DNA of 23,555 bases from a virus. Within the stretch, counting starts at the first letter, position 1. Every line of letters begins with the position of its first letter. A program made the translations under genes and the position numbers. The stretch spans positions 1 through 23,555 of the IMG/VR virus record IMGVR_UViG_3300021960_000522. The stretch is one strand, 5' to 3'. The notes under the pieces are model-generated. The model did no database searches and was not told the DNA's origin. It was given only the letters and a program-made list of their open reading frames with translations. This document shows positions 1-7,410 of this stretch, piece by piece.

Positions 1-145
1 CATCCAAGCGACCTGAGCGCACGAGCGCCTCGATACGCTCACGAGAAAGGCCCGAAGCGCGAGCGCCTAAGAGCTCAACGCTGAGCGCGTCATAATGATC
101 TATGATGCTTTGGCGCGTGCGCCTCTCTGCGTCTAGGATCAGCAT
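1..145 (-). CDS. 5' part of an unidentified phage gene (runs off left edge)
   Basis: An ATG at 143-145 opens a frame with no stop down to base 1, giving 48 codons. It begins MLILDAERRTRQSIIDHYDA and contains a charged helical stretch ending in SRERIEALVRSGRLD. The start overlaps the end of the upstream 933-residue gene by 7 bases, the tight packing seen throughout the window. The pattern of a long helix, a short 'GLSRERIEAL' segment and then 'SGRLD' recalls N-termini of phage minor head (MuF-like) proteins, and the position after the portal would suit a head gene. This resemblance is weak and is inference only. The gene is truncated by the window, so length and domains cannot be given. Confidence 0.6.
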   Translation of the reverse strand, partial: MLILDAERRTRQSIIDHYDALSVELLGARASGLSRERIEALVRSGRLD

Positions 146-2940
146 CTGATCGCCTTATAGAGATCGAGTAGCGATGCGCTCTTCATCAACCAAGATGATC
201 CGCGCTGCCCTGCGTCTGCGATCACCTGATCTATCGCGGGTTGCAGCTTCTTATTACCTCTCGGCATTTCAACCTCTTCTCCTCGCGCGCGACGCGCTAG
301 GGTCTCTCTCACCATATCTTTAGCGCGATCATAATGAAATAGCTGATCTGCGAGCTTGCGCGCCTTGCGCGCTCTGGCTTTGAGCTCTTTCTTCTCGGCT
401 GCGCTCGCCTCTCTCATCTGAGACTCTAGCGCGTTCGCGCCTGCCTCAAGATCAAGCGCCTTCTGTCCTGCGTCTGAGAGATCCGCAAAAGATTGCGTCT
501 CGATGTCGCTCAATGATGTCTCTGAGACTGTTTGAAGCGCTTGTTGTCTAATGTCCTGATCTCTTGCAGGGGATGGCCTGCTCTTCTCAGGTAGCTCATA
601 GAGTCGAGATTCGATCTCATGTTCTTTCGCGAGCTCACCCGCGAGCTTGTTTGCTGCCTCGGTATAATCGAGGGTCTCGTCTCCTCCAAACAGGCCCGCT
701 TGCCCTGTGTCTTCGGTCAGCTTAACAAACTTCTTCATAGTGTCTTCAAGCTTCTTCGTGCCGGGATTCAACACAAGAATCTTGAGGAAAGCGCTTGCAA
801 GCGGGTCTTGTCTCACGCGCTCTTTTATCTCGCCTATTGGGATCTTTGAGACGCTGAGCTCGTCGGCCTCGCTCCCCTCTGCGCCTGCTGCTGCGAAGCT
901 CAGCTCTTGCTCTTCTAGCATGATTACATCCATCGCGCGGTTTCTGTCTTTGGGCTTCCCCTTCTGTTTGACAAGGTTGCGCTTGATCCCGTGATCATAG
1001 ATCGCGATCGCGTTCTGTAAGCTCGCGCGGTCTTTCTCGGTGATCCCTGCTGCTGCGAGCTTGCCTAAGCTCACTGTGAGCTGTTCCATTGTCGCGTAGT
1101 CGAGGTTCGGCAAGAGGTGATCATCGTTCACAACGTAGCCTGTGAGCATACTCTGTAGGAACTCGCGCCCTGTCGCGGTGAATGTACCATCTGCGGGTCT
1201 GATGAGCTCGCTCGCGTTCTGAGCATTGAGCACGCCATCTTTAAAGAGCGCCTCTTTGAATGTGCCTAGTGCGTCTGAAGGTCGCGTGAGGAATCTGTTA
1301 AAGGTGAAGTCTGGGAATCTATCGAGCCCGCGCTGAAGTGTCTTAAGTGTCTCCTGACTCACCTTCGCGGCGGCGGCGCGTCCTGCTGTGCGCTCATCCA
1401 TCCCTTGAGTTTTGTTCTCGTTCATGGCGCGCACTAATTTAGCCATGTGCTTTTTATCGGTCTGTTCGGGCTCGTACACCCTTACAAGCATAGGTGAGCT
1501 CATCGCGTCGATGTCTTCTTGGGTGAATCCATAGATCGCTGCGTCTTGAGAGAGTTTCTCTTTGTAGCGCTTCGCGCCTTCTGGGTTTCTCATGTTCACA
1601 AGCTGTGTGCTCATTACTCGGCTATTGCCACCTAACACGATTCCATCAGGCGTTACTATCGGCGGGCCGTTGGTCGCGTCGGGGTTTGTGTTGATCAAAT
1701 AGCTCGGTTCATAAGCGCTACCCGCGTTGCGTTGCACTTTGAGCTGCTCCATTCGGTCTTGATGATAGATGCGCTCTTGAATCCCTTCGGGGTAATCCTC
1801 GCGCTTTGAGAAGCTCACCGGATCATGTGAGGGGATCGCGTCACCGGCCTCAATCAACTGATATCTGAACTCAGCCTTGCGCTCTTTTCCATCGATGGTG
1901 AGAAACATCTCATCGCTTCGCCCTTCGCGCTTTGGCTGTGTCTGTGAGCCAAGTAGCGCGATCACTTTAGGGTCATTGGCTAGCGCGGGGTTCGCTTTGA
2001 TCAGATCTCTAATCGCCTGTAAATGCTCATCGAGCTTTGATTTTGCTACAGGTGGCTTGAGGTCTTCGCCCTCTGGGATGGCGCGTTGATCTCTATCGTT
2101 TGGTGGCCTAAAGTCTTCGACCTTAAGCTGTGTTCGTCCATCTCCTCTAACAAGCATCGATAGAGAGCGATCTTTGTCTGTGGAGCTGCTGAGCGAGTAA
2201 ACTCTAAGCTCTCCCTGATCTCTTCCTTCGATCAATCCCTCTTGCGCTGCGCTCTCTAGTGCCTTGAGCTGATCTTCTGAGAGTTTACCTTGTGAGATGA
2301 TGCTCTTTGTTCCATCATCGAACGTCTCAACCTCGCCCGCGCTGATGAGCTCTCTAAAGATCTCGTCTGTTGCGCTGTCGCCGCTCTGCGCGTAGTCGAT
2401 CTGATCTTTCTTGATGAGCTCATGCGCGGTCTCTGGGTCATTGTCTCTGAGCGCTTTCGCGAGATCTGAATCAAGCGCTTTGCGCTCCGCTGCGCTCATG
2501 CGCTTGATAGATGGGCGCTCTTGTGTCTTTGGCGCCTCCTCGCGCTTCGCGGTCTTCTTCTTCGCTGAGCTCTTGCGCCTGCGCTGCGCCTTCTCTCGGC
2601 TCTTGGTCTCCGCTGCTCCATGCTGTTTCTCTAAGATCGCTCTGAGCTCGCTCTTTGAAATGGTTACAGGCTCCATATTTGGTCGCGCGTCGTGTGAGAT
2701 CGTGACCATATCACCTTCAACGCTCTTGATATGGAAGTGTCCACGGCGCCCTCGCCATGTCAACTTAAAGGCGCTTCCCTCTTCAAAGCTCGCGCCTGTG
2801 ATCCCTCCGCCGTGGTGCTCTGCGTAGTAGTAGCGATAGCGCGCGCGGCCTCGCTTATCAGTGCCTATGCGCTTCTTATGGGTGTATTTGTGCTGAGCTG
2901 CCTTGATGAGCGTGAGCGCTAGTGTTGGTGAGTAGGTCAT
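139..2940 (-). CDS. Large phage protein with DdrB/ParB-like domain and shared N-terminal module (933 aa)
   Basis: The ATG at 2938-2940 is chosen over a longer frame reaching 3000. It starts 1 base after the upstream stop, has GAGAGG at 2953-2958, and gives MTYSPTLALTLIKAAQHKYTH, which aligns with the MTWNLAQTMSMIKAAQHKYTH start of its neighbour. Residues about 11-108 are the module shared with two other proteins here (YRYYYAEHHGGGI, GRRGHFHI, SKSELRAIL). A Lys/Arg-rich linker follows. Residues about 355-500 look like the DdrB-ParB domain known from DarB/DdrB-type phage proteins: RYQLIEAGDAIPSHD, then YPEGIQER, PPIVTPDGIVLGGNSR and PMLVRVYE. The GGNSR box corresponds to the family's GNGR box. 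The rest is helical and charged, with LEEQE and coiled-coil segments to the end. The likely role is virion-associated DNA handling or antirestriction. The domain assignment is fairly secure; the role is inferred. Confidence 0.8.
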   Translation of the reverse strand: MTYSPTLALTLIKAAQHKYTHKKRIGTDKRGRARYRYYYAEHHGGGITGASFEEGSAFKLTWRGRRGHFHIKSVEGDMVTISHDARPNMEPVTISKSELRAILEKQHGAAETKSREKAQRRRKSSAKKKTAKREEAPKTQERPSIKRMSAAERKALDSDLAKALRDNDPETAHELIKKDQIDYAQSGDSATDEIFRELISAGEVETFDDGTKSIISQGKLSEDQLKALESAAQEGLIEGRDQGELRVYSLSSSTDKDRSLSMLVRGDGRTQLKVEDFRPPNDRDQRAIPEGEDLKPPVAKSKLDEHLQAIRDLIKANPALANDPKVIALLGSQTQPKREGRSDEMFLTIDGKERKAEFRYQLIEAGDAIPSHDPVSFSKREDYPEGIQERIYHQDRMEQLKVQRNAGSAYEPSYLINTNPDATNGPPIVTPDGIVLGGNSRVMSTQLVNMRNPEGAKRYKEKLSQDAAIYGFTQEDIDAMSSPMLVRVYEPEQTDKKHMAKLVRAMNENKTQGMDERTAGRAAAAKVSQETLKTLQRGLDRFPDFTFNRFLTRPSDALGTFKEALFKDGVLNAQNASELIRPADGTFTATGREFLQSMLTGYVVNDDHLLPNLDYATMEQLTVSLGKLAAAGITEKDRASLQNAIAIYDHGIKRNLVKQKGKPKDRNRAMDVIMLEEQELSFAAAGAEGSEADELSVSKIPIGEIKERVRQDPLASAFLKILVLNPGTKKLEDTMKKFVKLTEDTGQAGLFGGDETLDYTEAANKLAGELAKEHEIESRLYELPEKSRPSPARDQDIRQQALQTVSETSLSDIETQSFADLSDAGQKALDLEAGANALESQMREASAAEKKELKARARKARKLADQLFHYDRAKDMVRETLARRARGEEVEMPRGNKKLQPAIDQVIADAGQRGSSWLMKSASLLDLYKAIRC
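2617..2910 (-). repeat. Shared N-terminal module, copy in the 933-aa protein
   Basis: Residues 11-108 of the 933-residue protein. Key matches to the other copies are KAAQHKYTH, RYRYYYAEHHGGGIT, AFKLTWRGRRGHFHI, the GD then HD-RP pair, and SKSELRAIL-KQHG. The DNA is also visibly similar to the copy at 4442-4735, pointing to duplication within this genome. Confidence 0.85.
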
Positions 2941-2941
2941 A

Positions 2942-4765
2942 TTATTGCTTAGCCTCTCTCGCAAGGGCGCGCTCTTCTGCGCGCTCTTGCTCTTTATCAA
3001 AGATTAGCTGCTCAAGCTCTTGAATTTGCTTGTTTGTACGCTCTTGGATCGATGAGGTTATCGCTGTGCTGTATGCGTGGCGTGTGGCCATCGCTAGGGC
3101 TTCGCGTTTGTAATACTCCTCTTGAGCCTTCCTCCGTTTATTGTTGGGCTCTGAAGGGATCGCATCATAAGCGGCGTCTCTCTGGGCGTCTAGCTCTGCG
3201 ATGATCGGGGGTATAAGCTTTTCATCACTAACTCTCTCAAGGTCTGCTGATGCGCGCTCTCTCACCTTCGCGAGCTCATATTTGAGACTTTCTAGGCTCT
3301 GATCTTCTGGTAAGGGGGCGCGCGTGGGCGCTTGCTCTGCGAGATATTGAGAGATCGCGTTGAGCTGTTGTCGTGGGGGGTTTGTTCCTTTGTGGCTCGC
3401 TACAACGTCATTGATTAGGCGCTCCATCTTAGGTGTCTTCACTAGCGTGAGTATTGCGTTTATATGCGCTTCTGATGCGCGCTCCGAGTCGGGGCCTTGT
3501 TGTGTCTTTAAGCGCTGCTCAAGCTCTCTGATCTTCTTACGGTTAAAGTCTCCGTAAGTCTCTTTAAGGATCTCGGCGCGCGTCTCTTTATACTCGGCGC
3601 TTGGGGTCTGGGGTGCTGTCTCCTCAGATGATCCCTTAATCTGATCTCTGATCGCTGTCATGAGCTCGCGTGGTTCTCCCGTGGTCGCCTCAATCAGTTG
3701 CTCAGCGAGGGGTAAGAGTTCGGCGCGCTCTGCGTCTGTGAGTGTACCTGATTCGGTTTTATCGATCACCTTATTGAGCTCTGCCTTAAAGGCGCGTTGG
3801 GCTTCTTGTGTACCCTCACCGCTCTTGATCGCGTCTACCATACCGCTGAAGGCTTGCGCGGCCTGGGATCGTTGGTCGGTTGGTTGGGTGGTTTTGAGAA
3901 GTTTCCTATTCAAGAAATCGTTAATTTTAAGAGCTGACTCTCTACGATTTATGGAGGCGGGCTCAATATCAAAGTCATCGGAGCCTATCATCGCTACGAT
4001 TACATTATCAATGTTCGCCTCTTCAGATGGGCCATAGAAAAGACCAAGCGCCTCTGTTAGCTTTTCAATAACAGCGTCTCGCTTCTTTTCTGGAATCTCT
4101 GAGTATCTGAGTTTGTTGTTTTTAAAAGCAATCACGCGCTTAAGTTGTCTTTTTAGTTCCGCGACGACGCTCTGGTGTGCATAGTTAGCTACAGGTTTCG
4201 GTCTTTTTATTTCATTTACACCGTCTGTGTAAACCTTCGGCTGTGTTGCATAATCTTTAATCTTATTGAAGGCTCTGACTTCTGGCTCTGTGGTGAAGAT
4301 CGCTGATGTATCTCCTTGGTAAAACCAATTCACTTTCTCTTCGGGGCTCTTCTGAGGCGCAGGTCTCTTCTTAGCGGGCTTCTTTCGCCCTTTGCGCCTC
4401 GCCTCTTGAGCCTTCTCGCGCTTCTTGTTCTCGATGGTCTCATGCTGTCTTTTGAGGAGCGCTCTGAGCTCGCTCTTTGTCATCTCGACCTCTTTAGCGT
4501 TTGGGCGCCCGTCGTGTTTAACATACACCTTATCACCTTCCACGCGCTGAACGTGAAAGTGTCCTCGGCGCCCCTTAAAGGTGAGCTTGAACGCTGCGCC
4601 CTCTTCGATGCTTGCTGAAGTGATCCCCCCTCCGTGGTGCTCTGCATAATAATAGCGATATCGGATGCGGTTTGTTTTGGGGTCGCGTCCGATCATCTTT
4701 CGGTGTGTGTATTTGTGCTGAGCTGCTTTGATCATGCTCATGGTCTGCGCTAGATTCCACGTCAT
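2942..4765 (-). CDS. Coiled-coil phage protein with shared N-terminal module (607 aa)
   Basis: The start ATG (4763-4765) overlaps the TGA of the upstream 224-residue gene as ATGA, with AGGAGAG about 8 bases upstream, so translational coupling is likely. Residues 11-108 are the module shared with the 933- and 1,493-residue proteins (KAAQHKYTH, RYRYYYAEHHGGGIT, FKGRRGHFHV, TKSELRALLKRQH). A basic linker follows (about 113-140). The remainder is mostly charged helix with no motif I recognise. The last 100 residues (IQERTNKQIQELEQLIFDKE onward) look like a coiled coil. There are no membrane segments and no signal peptide. Its place between a phage conserved-domain protein and the DdrB/ParB-like protein, plus the shared module, suggests a common assembly or location, probably the virion. 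The function is unknown. Confidence 0.75.
   Translation of the reverse strand: MTWNLAQTMSMIKAAQHKYTHRKMIGRDPKTNRIRYRYYYAEHHGGGITSASIEEGAAFKLTFKGRRGHFHVQRVEGDKVYVKHDGRPNAKEVEMTKSELRALLKRQHETIENKKREKAQEARRKGRKKPAKKRPAPQKSPEEKVNWFYQGDTSAIFTTEPEVRAFNKIKDYATQPKVYTDGVNEIKRPKPVANYAHQSVVAELKRQLKRVIAFKNNKLRYSEIPEKKRDAVIEKLTEALGLFYGPSEEANIDNVIVAMIGSDDFDIEPASINRRESALKINDFLNRKLLKTTQPTDQRSQAAQAFSGMVDAIKSGEGTQEAQRAFKAELNKVIDKTESGTLTDAERAELLPLAEQLIEATTGEPRELMTAIRDQIKGSSEETAPQTPSAEYKETRAEILKETYGDFNRKKIRELEQRLKTQQGPDSERASEAHINAILTLVKTPKMERLINDVVASHKGTNPPRQQLNAISQYLAEQAPTRAPLPEDQSLESLKYELAKVRERASADLERVSDEKLIPPIIAELDAQRDAAYDAIPSEPNNKRRKAQEEYYKREALAMATRHAYSTAITSSIQERTNKQIQELEQLIFDKEQERAEERALAREAKQ
4442..4735 (-). 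repeat. Shared N-terminal module, copy in the 607-aa protein
   Basis: Residues 11-108 of the 607-residue protein. This copy has HKYTHRKMIGRDP, YRYYYAEHHGGGIT, GRRGHFHV and TKSELRALLKRQH. It is the closest relative of the copy at 2617-2910, in both protein and DNA. Confidence 0.85.
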
Positions 4766-5436
4766 TTTTTACTCTCCTGTTTGACAATTTTTTGAGCCCA
4801 CTGATCGCCCGCGTCTCCCCCCCATAAGAGCCATGAAATATAGCTGGCGCTTGTGCGGTCTCGGTGGTATCCGCGCTCTTTATAGGTGCGATGTCTGTTA
4901 AAGAAATTCTTCATGCGCTTAACGGTCTCAAGGCTCAGCTCATCGCGGTTTTTCAAATTCACCGCGCGTTGTACTCCTGAGCCTATGCCATGCTCGCTCG
5001 CTTGTTTCGCGCTCAGTCCTCCGCGCCCGTGTTCGCGCCTGAGCTCAAGACCTCTCGCGGCCTCTCGTGCTACGCTCGCCGGTGGCCTGAATCCCTTTTC
5101 AAGATCTCCCTCAAAGATACTCTCGATCTCATCCATGAGTGAGCTCACGCGCGCCTTGTGTAGCGTGCTCATCTCTGAAGCGAGCTCTTTGATCACGTCC
5201 ACCTCTCCTCGATAATTGAGCGGGGGTTGTGGTGTGGTCTTCTTAGCCTTCGCTTTGATCAGATCGATGACCTTTGATGGGGTGTCTCTGGGGTCTAAGA
5301 TCACCTCACCCCGTGCGCCCTGCACGCTAAAGCGTCGCCTCAATCCCTTTTGAAGAGAGAGCTGTTGCCATATCTGGAACTGTATCTCCGGGCGCGCTAA
5401 TTGAGCGCTACTCCCTTTGAGCTTGAGCCTGCTCAT
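4762..5436 (-). CDS. Phage protein with conserved C-terminal 'GRGG...WLLWGGDAG' domain (224 aa)
   Basis: The ATG at 5434-5436 is preceded by AGAGAGG and lies 6 bases after the helicase stop. The N-terminal half is helical and basic (KVIDLIKAKAKKTT) with an acidic helix at about 85-112. Residues about 115-220 match a compact domain I know from many phage structural-region proteins. Its features are 'PPASVAREAARGLELRREHG', GRGGLSAKQASEHG, ETVKRMKNFFNRH and a final WLLWGGDAGDQWA. The domain's role is not established, and it is often found near or fused to head-maturation and portal-adjacent proteins. Context here is the post-portal block, with the next gene coupled by ATGA. A run of seven G (minus strand, plus 4817-4823) encodes the WGG part, but the frame stays intact through it. 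Confidence 0.75.
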   Translation of the reverse strand: MSRLKLKGSSAQLARPEIQFQIWQQLSLQKGLRRRFSVQGARGEVILDPRDTPSKVIDLIKAKAKKTTPQPPLNYRGEVDVIKELASEMSTLHKARVSSLMDEIESIFEGDLEKGFRPPASVAREAARGLELRREHGRGGLSAKQASEHGIGSGVQRAVNLKNRDELSLETVKRMKNFFNRHRTYKERGYHRDRTSASYISWLLWGGDAGDQWAQKIVKQESKK

Positions 5437-5442
5437 TGTTGA

Positions 5443-7410
5443 TCACCTCTCTAAGCTGATAAGCGTTTGGATTATATCAAGATCATACGCTCCACGCTCT
5501 AATAATCTTGCGTGCGCTCGCCGGATTCGCTCATCTGCGCTCGTCTCGATCACTGCGCGGTCTGCATCGGTGAGGGCTCCTGTGAGGCTCGCGCTTTGCA
5601 TGATCTTTCGTGTTAGTGCTTTATTCTTGGCCTCTTCTAGTCGGCTGCCGCTAGGTCTTAGCACGATAACAGGGCGCCTTTGTCCTTGTCTGTATACTCG
5701 CGCGGTGCTCTGGGTCAATGTGTCCGGCGCCCACGGTGTAGAGAGGTGCGCTACCATTGCGGCGCGCTTCTGTAAGTTGGCGCCTGTCTCTAGCGCGCGG
5801 GTCTGTCCTAAGAGAACTCTTGATCCGCCTTCATTGAGTCTCGTTGTCATCTCGGCGCGTTGGCTCTCTGAGCTCTCGCCGGTGTAAATGTCAATCTCTG
5901 AGCTCTTGAGCCCTCGCCTGATCAATGCCTTGCGCGCCTCTGTGAGCCCGATGATATATTCACAAAAGATCACTGCCGCGTGTGTCGGGTCCTCTGAGAG
6001 ATATCTCATCACCATGTCTATGATCCATCTCAGCTTTGGGCTCTCATAGTCTGGTGCGTGGGTGCTGAATGTCTCGCTAAAGATCGCGGGTGATATCGTG
6101 AGCTGCTCTAATCTCATCCCTAGCGCCTGCGCTGTCTGCGGTGCGCCTTCCGCTGCGATTAGGCTCTCAAAACCTCGCTCGCCTTCAAGCGCTTCGCGAT
6201 AACTGCTCGCGTTGAGCTCACGCGCTGCTTGCATCTCTACTAGCAATCTCATGAGCTCGCGTTGATTCTCGTCCGGTGGGATATAAGGCGCTAGATCTTG
6301 GCGCGGTGGTAAGTCTAGCTGTGCGTCGGGGTCTGAGGTGTTGCGCGTGAATAAGGAGTCTTTGAGGCGCTCGTAGAGCTCACCTAACATATCTCCTCTC
6401 AGCGCTCCCATTTCATATTGAGGGCCTCTGATCGAGTCATATTGAGCAAGCTTTCGATAGGTGTATCGAGAGGTGAATTCTTGAATGTCTCCTAATGTAC
6501 CTGGGGCGACTCGATCAATCACATGATAGAAGTCCTCAACGGCGTTTGGCTTCGGCGTGCCGGTGAGCCCTATCACGCGCGCTGCGCTCTTGCTGAGCTC
6601 TTGGAAGCATAGGCCGTTGATTCCGCGCGGGGCTTTGAATTTATGCACCTCATCAGCTACCAATAGATAAGGCTCAAGGCTCATGAGCTTCTTAAAGTAA
6701 TTTCGATCAATTGCGAGTGTCTGTGGTGTGATCAGCACGCCCTCTAACTGCCCATGATAGAGCGCTGTATAGACCGCTTCTCGCTTTTCCGGTGTCTGCG
6801 AGGTCAACACATGGATCTGAGCGTCTGACAGCTCAAGGTGTTCGCTCCATGATGCGTGCGCGCTTTTCGGTGCCGCTATGATCACGCGCTTGAGCTCTCC
6901 GCGCGCTCTCAATAGATGATAGCTCATCAGCGCTATGAGGGTTTTTCCTAATCCCATTTCGAGCGCTAACACTGAGCGCGGGCGTTCGATGGCGAACTGT
7001 ACAGCGCGCGCCTGATATGGATGGGGGGTCCATCCTCGGCGCCTCATCTCGCTCATGCCTTCGGGATGATCTGAGATGTAGATCTGAGGCTCTGAGTAGG
7101 GGCGCGTGAAGTGAGGCTGTCGAGCAGTGTCTAAGAAGGTGAAGTAAAACTCCTCGCGCTCATCATCTGTCCATTTGGCCCAAAGGTCTGAGAGTCTGCC
7201 TATCGCCTCGCTGAGCTGCGCCTCTTCATCTGCGCTGAGATGCTTTAGATCATCAGCCTTGTTCATTGTGATGATCAGCGAGCTCGAAGCATAGCCTAGC
7301 GCGCGTGTGATACCTAAGCGCTTGAGCGCCTCGCCTCCCGTTGTCCATGCGCGTCGGTTGCGCGCGGTGAAGAGGGGCGGGCGGTCTACGCTCAAGCGCG
7401 GGCTATTCAT
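5443..7410 (-). CDS. SNF2-type superfamily 2 helicase / DNA-dependent ATPase (655 aa)
   Basis: All core motifs are visible in order: motif I EMGLGKT (residues 151-157, Lys156), motif II DEVH (253-256, in place of the more common DEAH), motif III GLTGTP (281-286), motif V ETGANLQ (541-547) and motif VI QSTARVYRQGQR (567-578). The last is the Arg-finger region typical of SNF2/RapA-like enzymes. Upstream of motif I, 'TPHPYQARAVQFAI' is the usual Q-like element. The first 48 residues have no counterpart I recognise. A second Met at residue 49 is possible but has no clear ribosome site. The start at 7410 overlaps the ribonucleotide reductase stop as ATGA, so translational coupling fits. Phage SNF2 proteins are thought to translocate on duplex DNA, in replication, recombination or antirestriction. 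Which applies here is not shown. Confidence 0.92.
   Translation of the reverse strand: MNSPRLSVDRPPLFTARNRRAWTTGGEALKRLGITRALGYASSSLIITMNKADDLKHLSADEEAQLSEAIGRLSDLWAKWTDDEREEFYFTFLDTARQPHFTRPYSEPQIYISDHPEGMSEMRRRGWTPHPYQARAVQFAIERPRSVLALEMGLGKTLIALMSYHLLRARGELKRVIIAAPKSAHASWSEHLELSDAQIHVLTSQTPEKREAVYTALYHGQLEGVLITPQTLAIDRNYFKKLMSLEPYLLVADEVHKFKAPRGINGLCFQELSKSAARVIGLTGTPKPNAVEDFYHVIDRVAPGTLGDIQEFTSRYTYRKLAQYDSIRGPQYEMGALRGDMLGELYERLKDSLFTRNTSDPDAQLDLPPRQDLAPYIPPDENQRELMRLLVEMQAARELNASSYREALEGERGFESLIAAEGAPQTAQALGMRLEQLTISPAIFSETFSTHAPDYESPKLRWIIDMVMRYLSEDPTHAAVIFCEYIIGLTEARKALIRRGLKSSEIDIYTGESSESQRAEMTTRLNEGGSRVLLGQTRALETGANLQKRAAMVAHLSTPWAPDTLTQSTARVYRQGQRRPVIVLRPSGSRLEEAKNKALTRKIMQSASLTGALTDADRAVIETSADERIRRAHARLLERGAYDLDIIQTLISLER

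Noticed and set aside
2411-2827. Plus-strand open frame of 138 codons, and many similar plus-strand frames (for example 5417-5887, 12513-12887, 3660-4037)
   Set aside because: They lie opposite well-supported minus-strand genes, have low-complexity Ser/Leu/Arg-rich products without motifs, and lack matching ribosome sites. They are antisense shadows of the biased codon use.
2941-3000. Twenty-codon upstream extension of the 933-residue gene
   Set aside because: It lies within the end of the 607-residue gene, and the downstream ATG both has a ribosome site and aligns with the start of the paralogous module.
4817-4823. Run of seven G (minus strand) in the 224-residue gene as a frameshift error
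   Set aside because: The conserved WLLWGGDAG motif reads correctly through the run.
6833-7033. Minus-strand frame of 66 codons inside the helicase gene, and similar ones at 8155-8388 and 14694-14975
   Set aside because: They overlap fully with motif-bearing genes in another frame and have no recognisable features.
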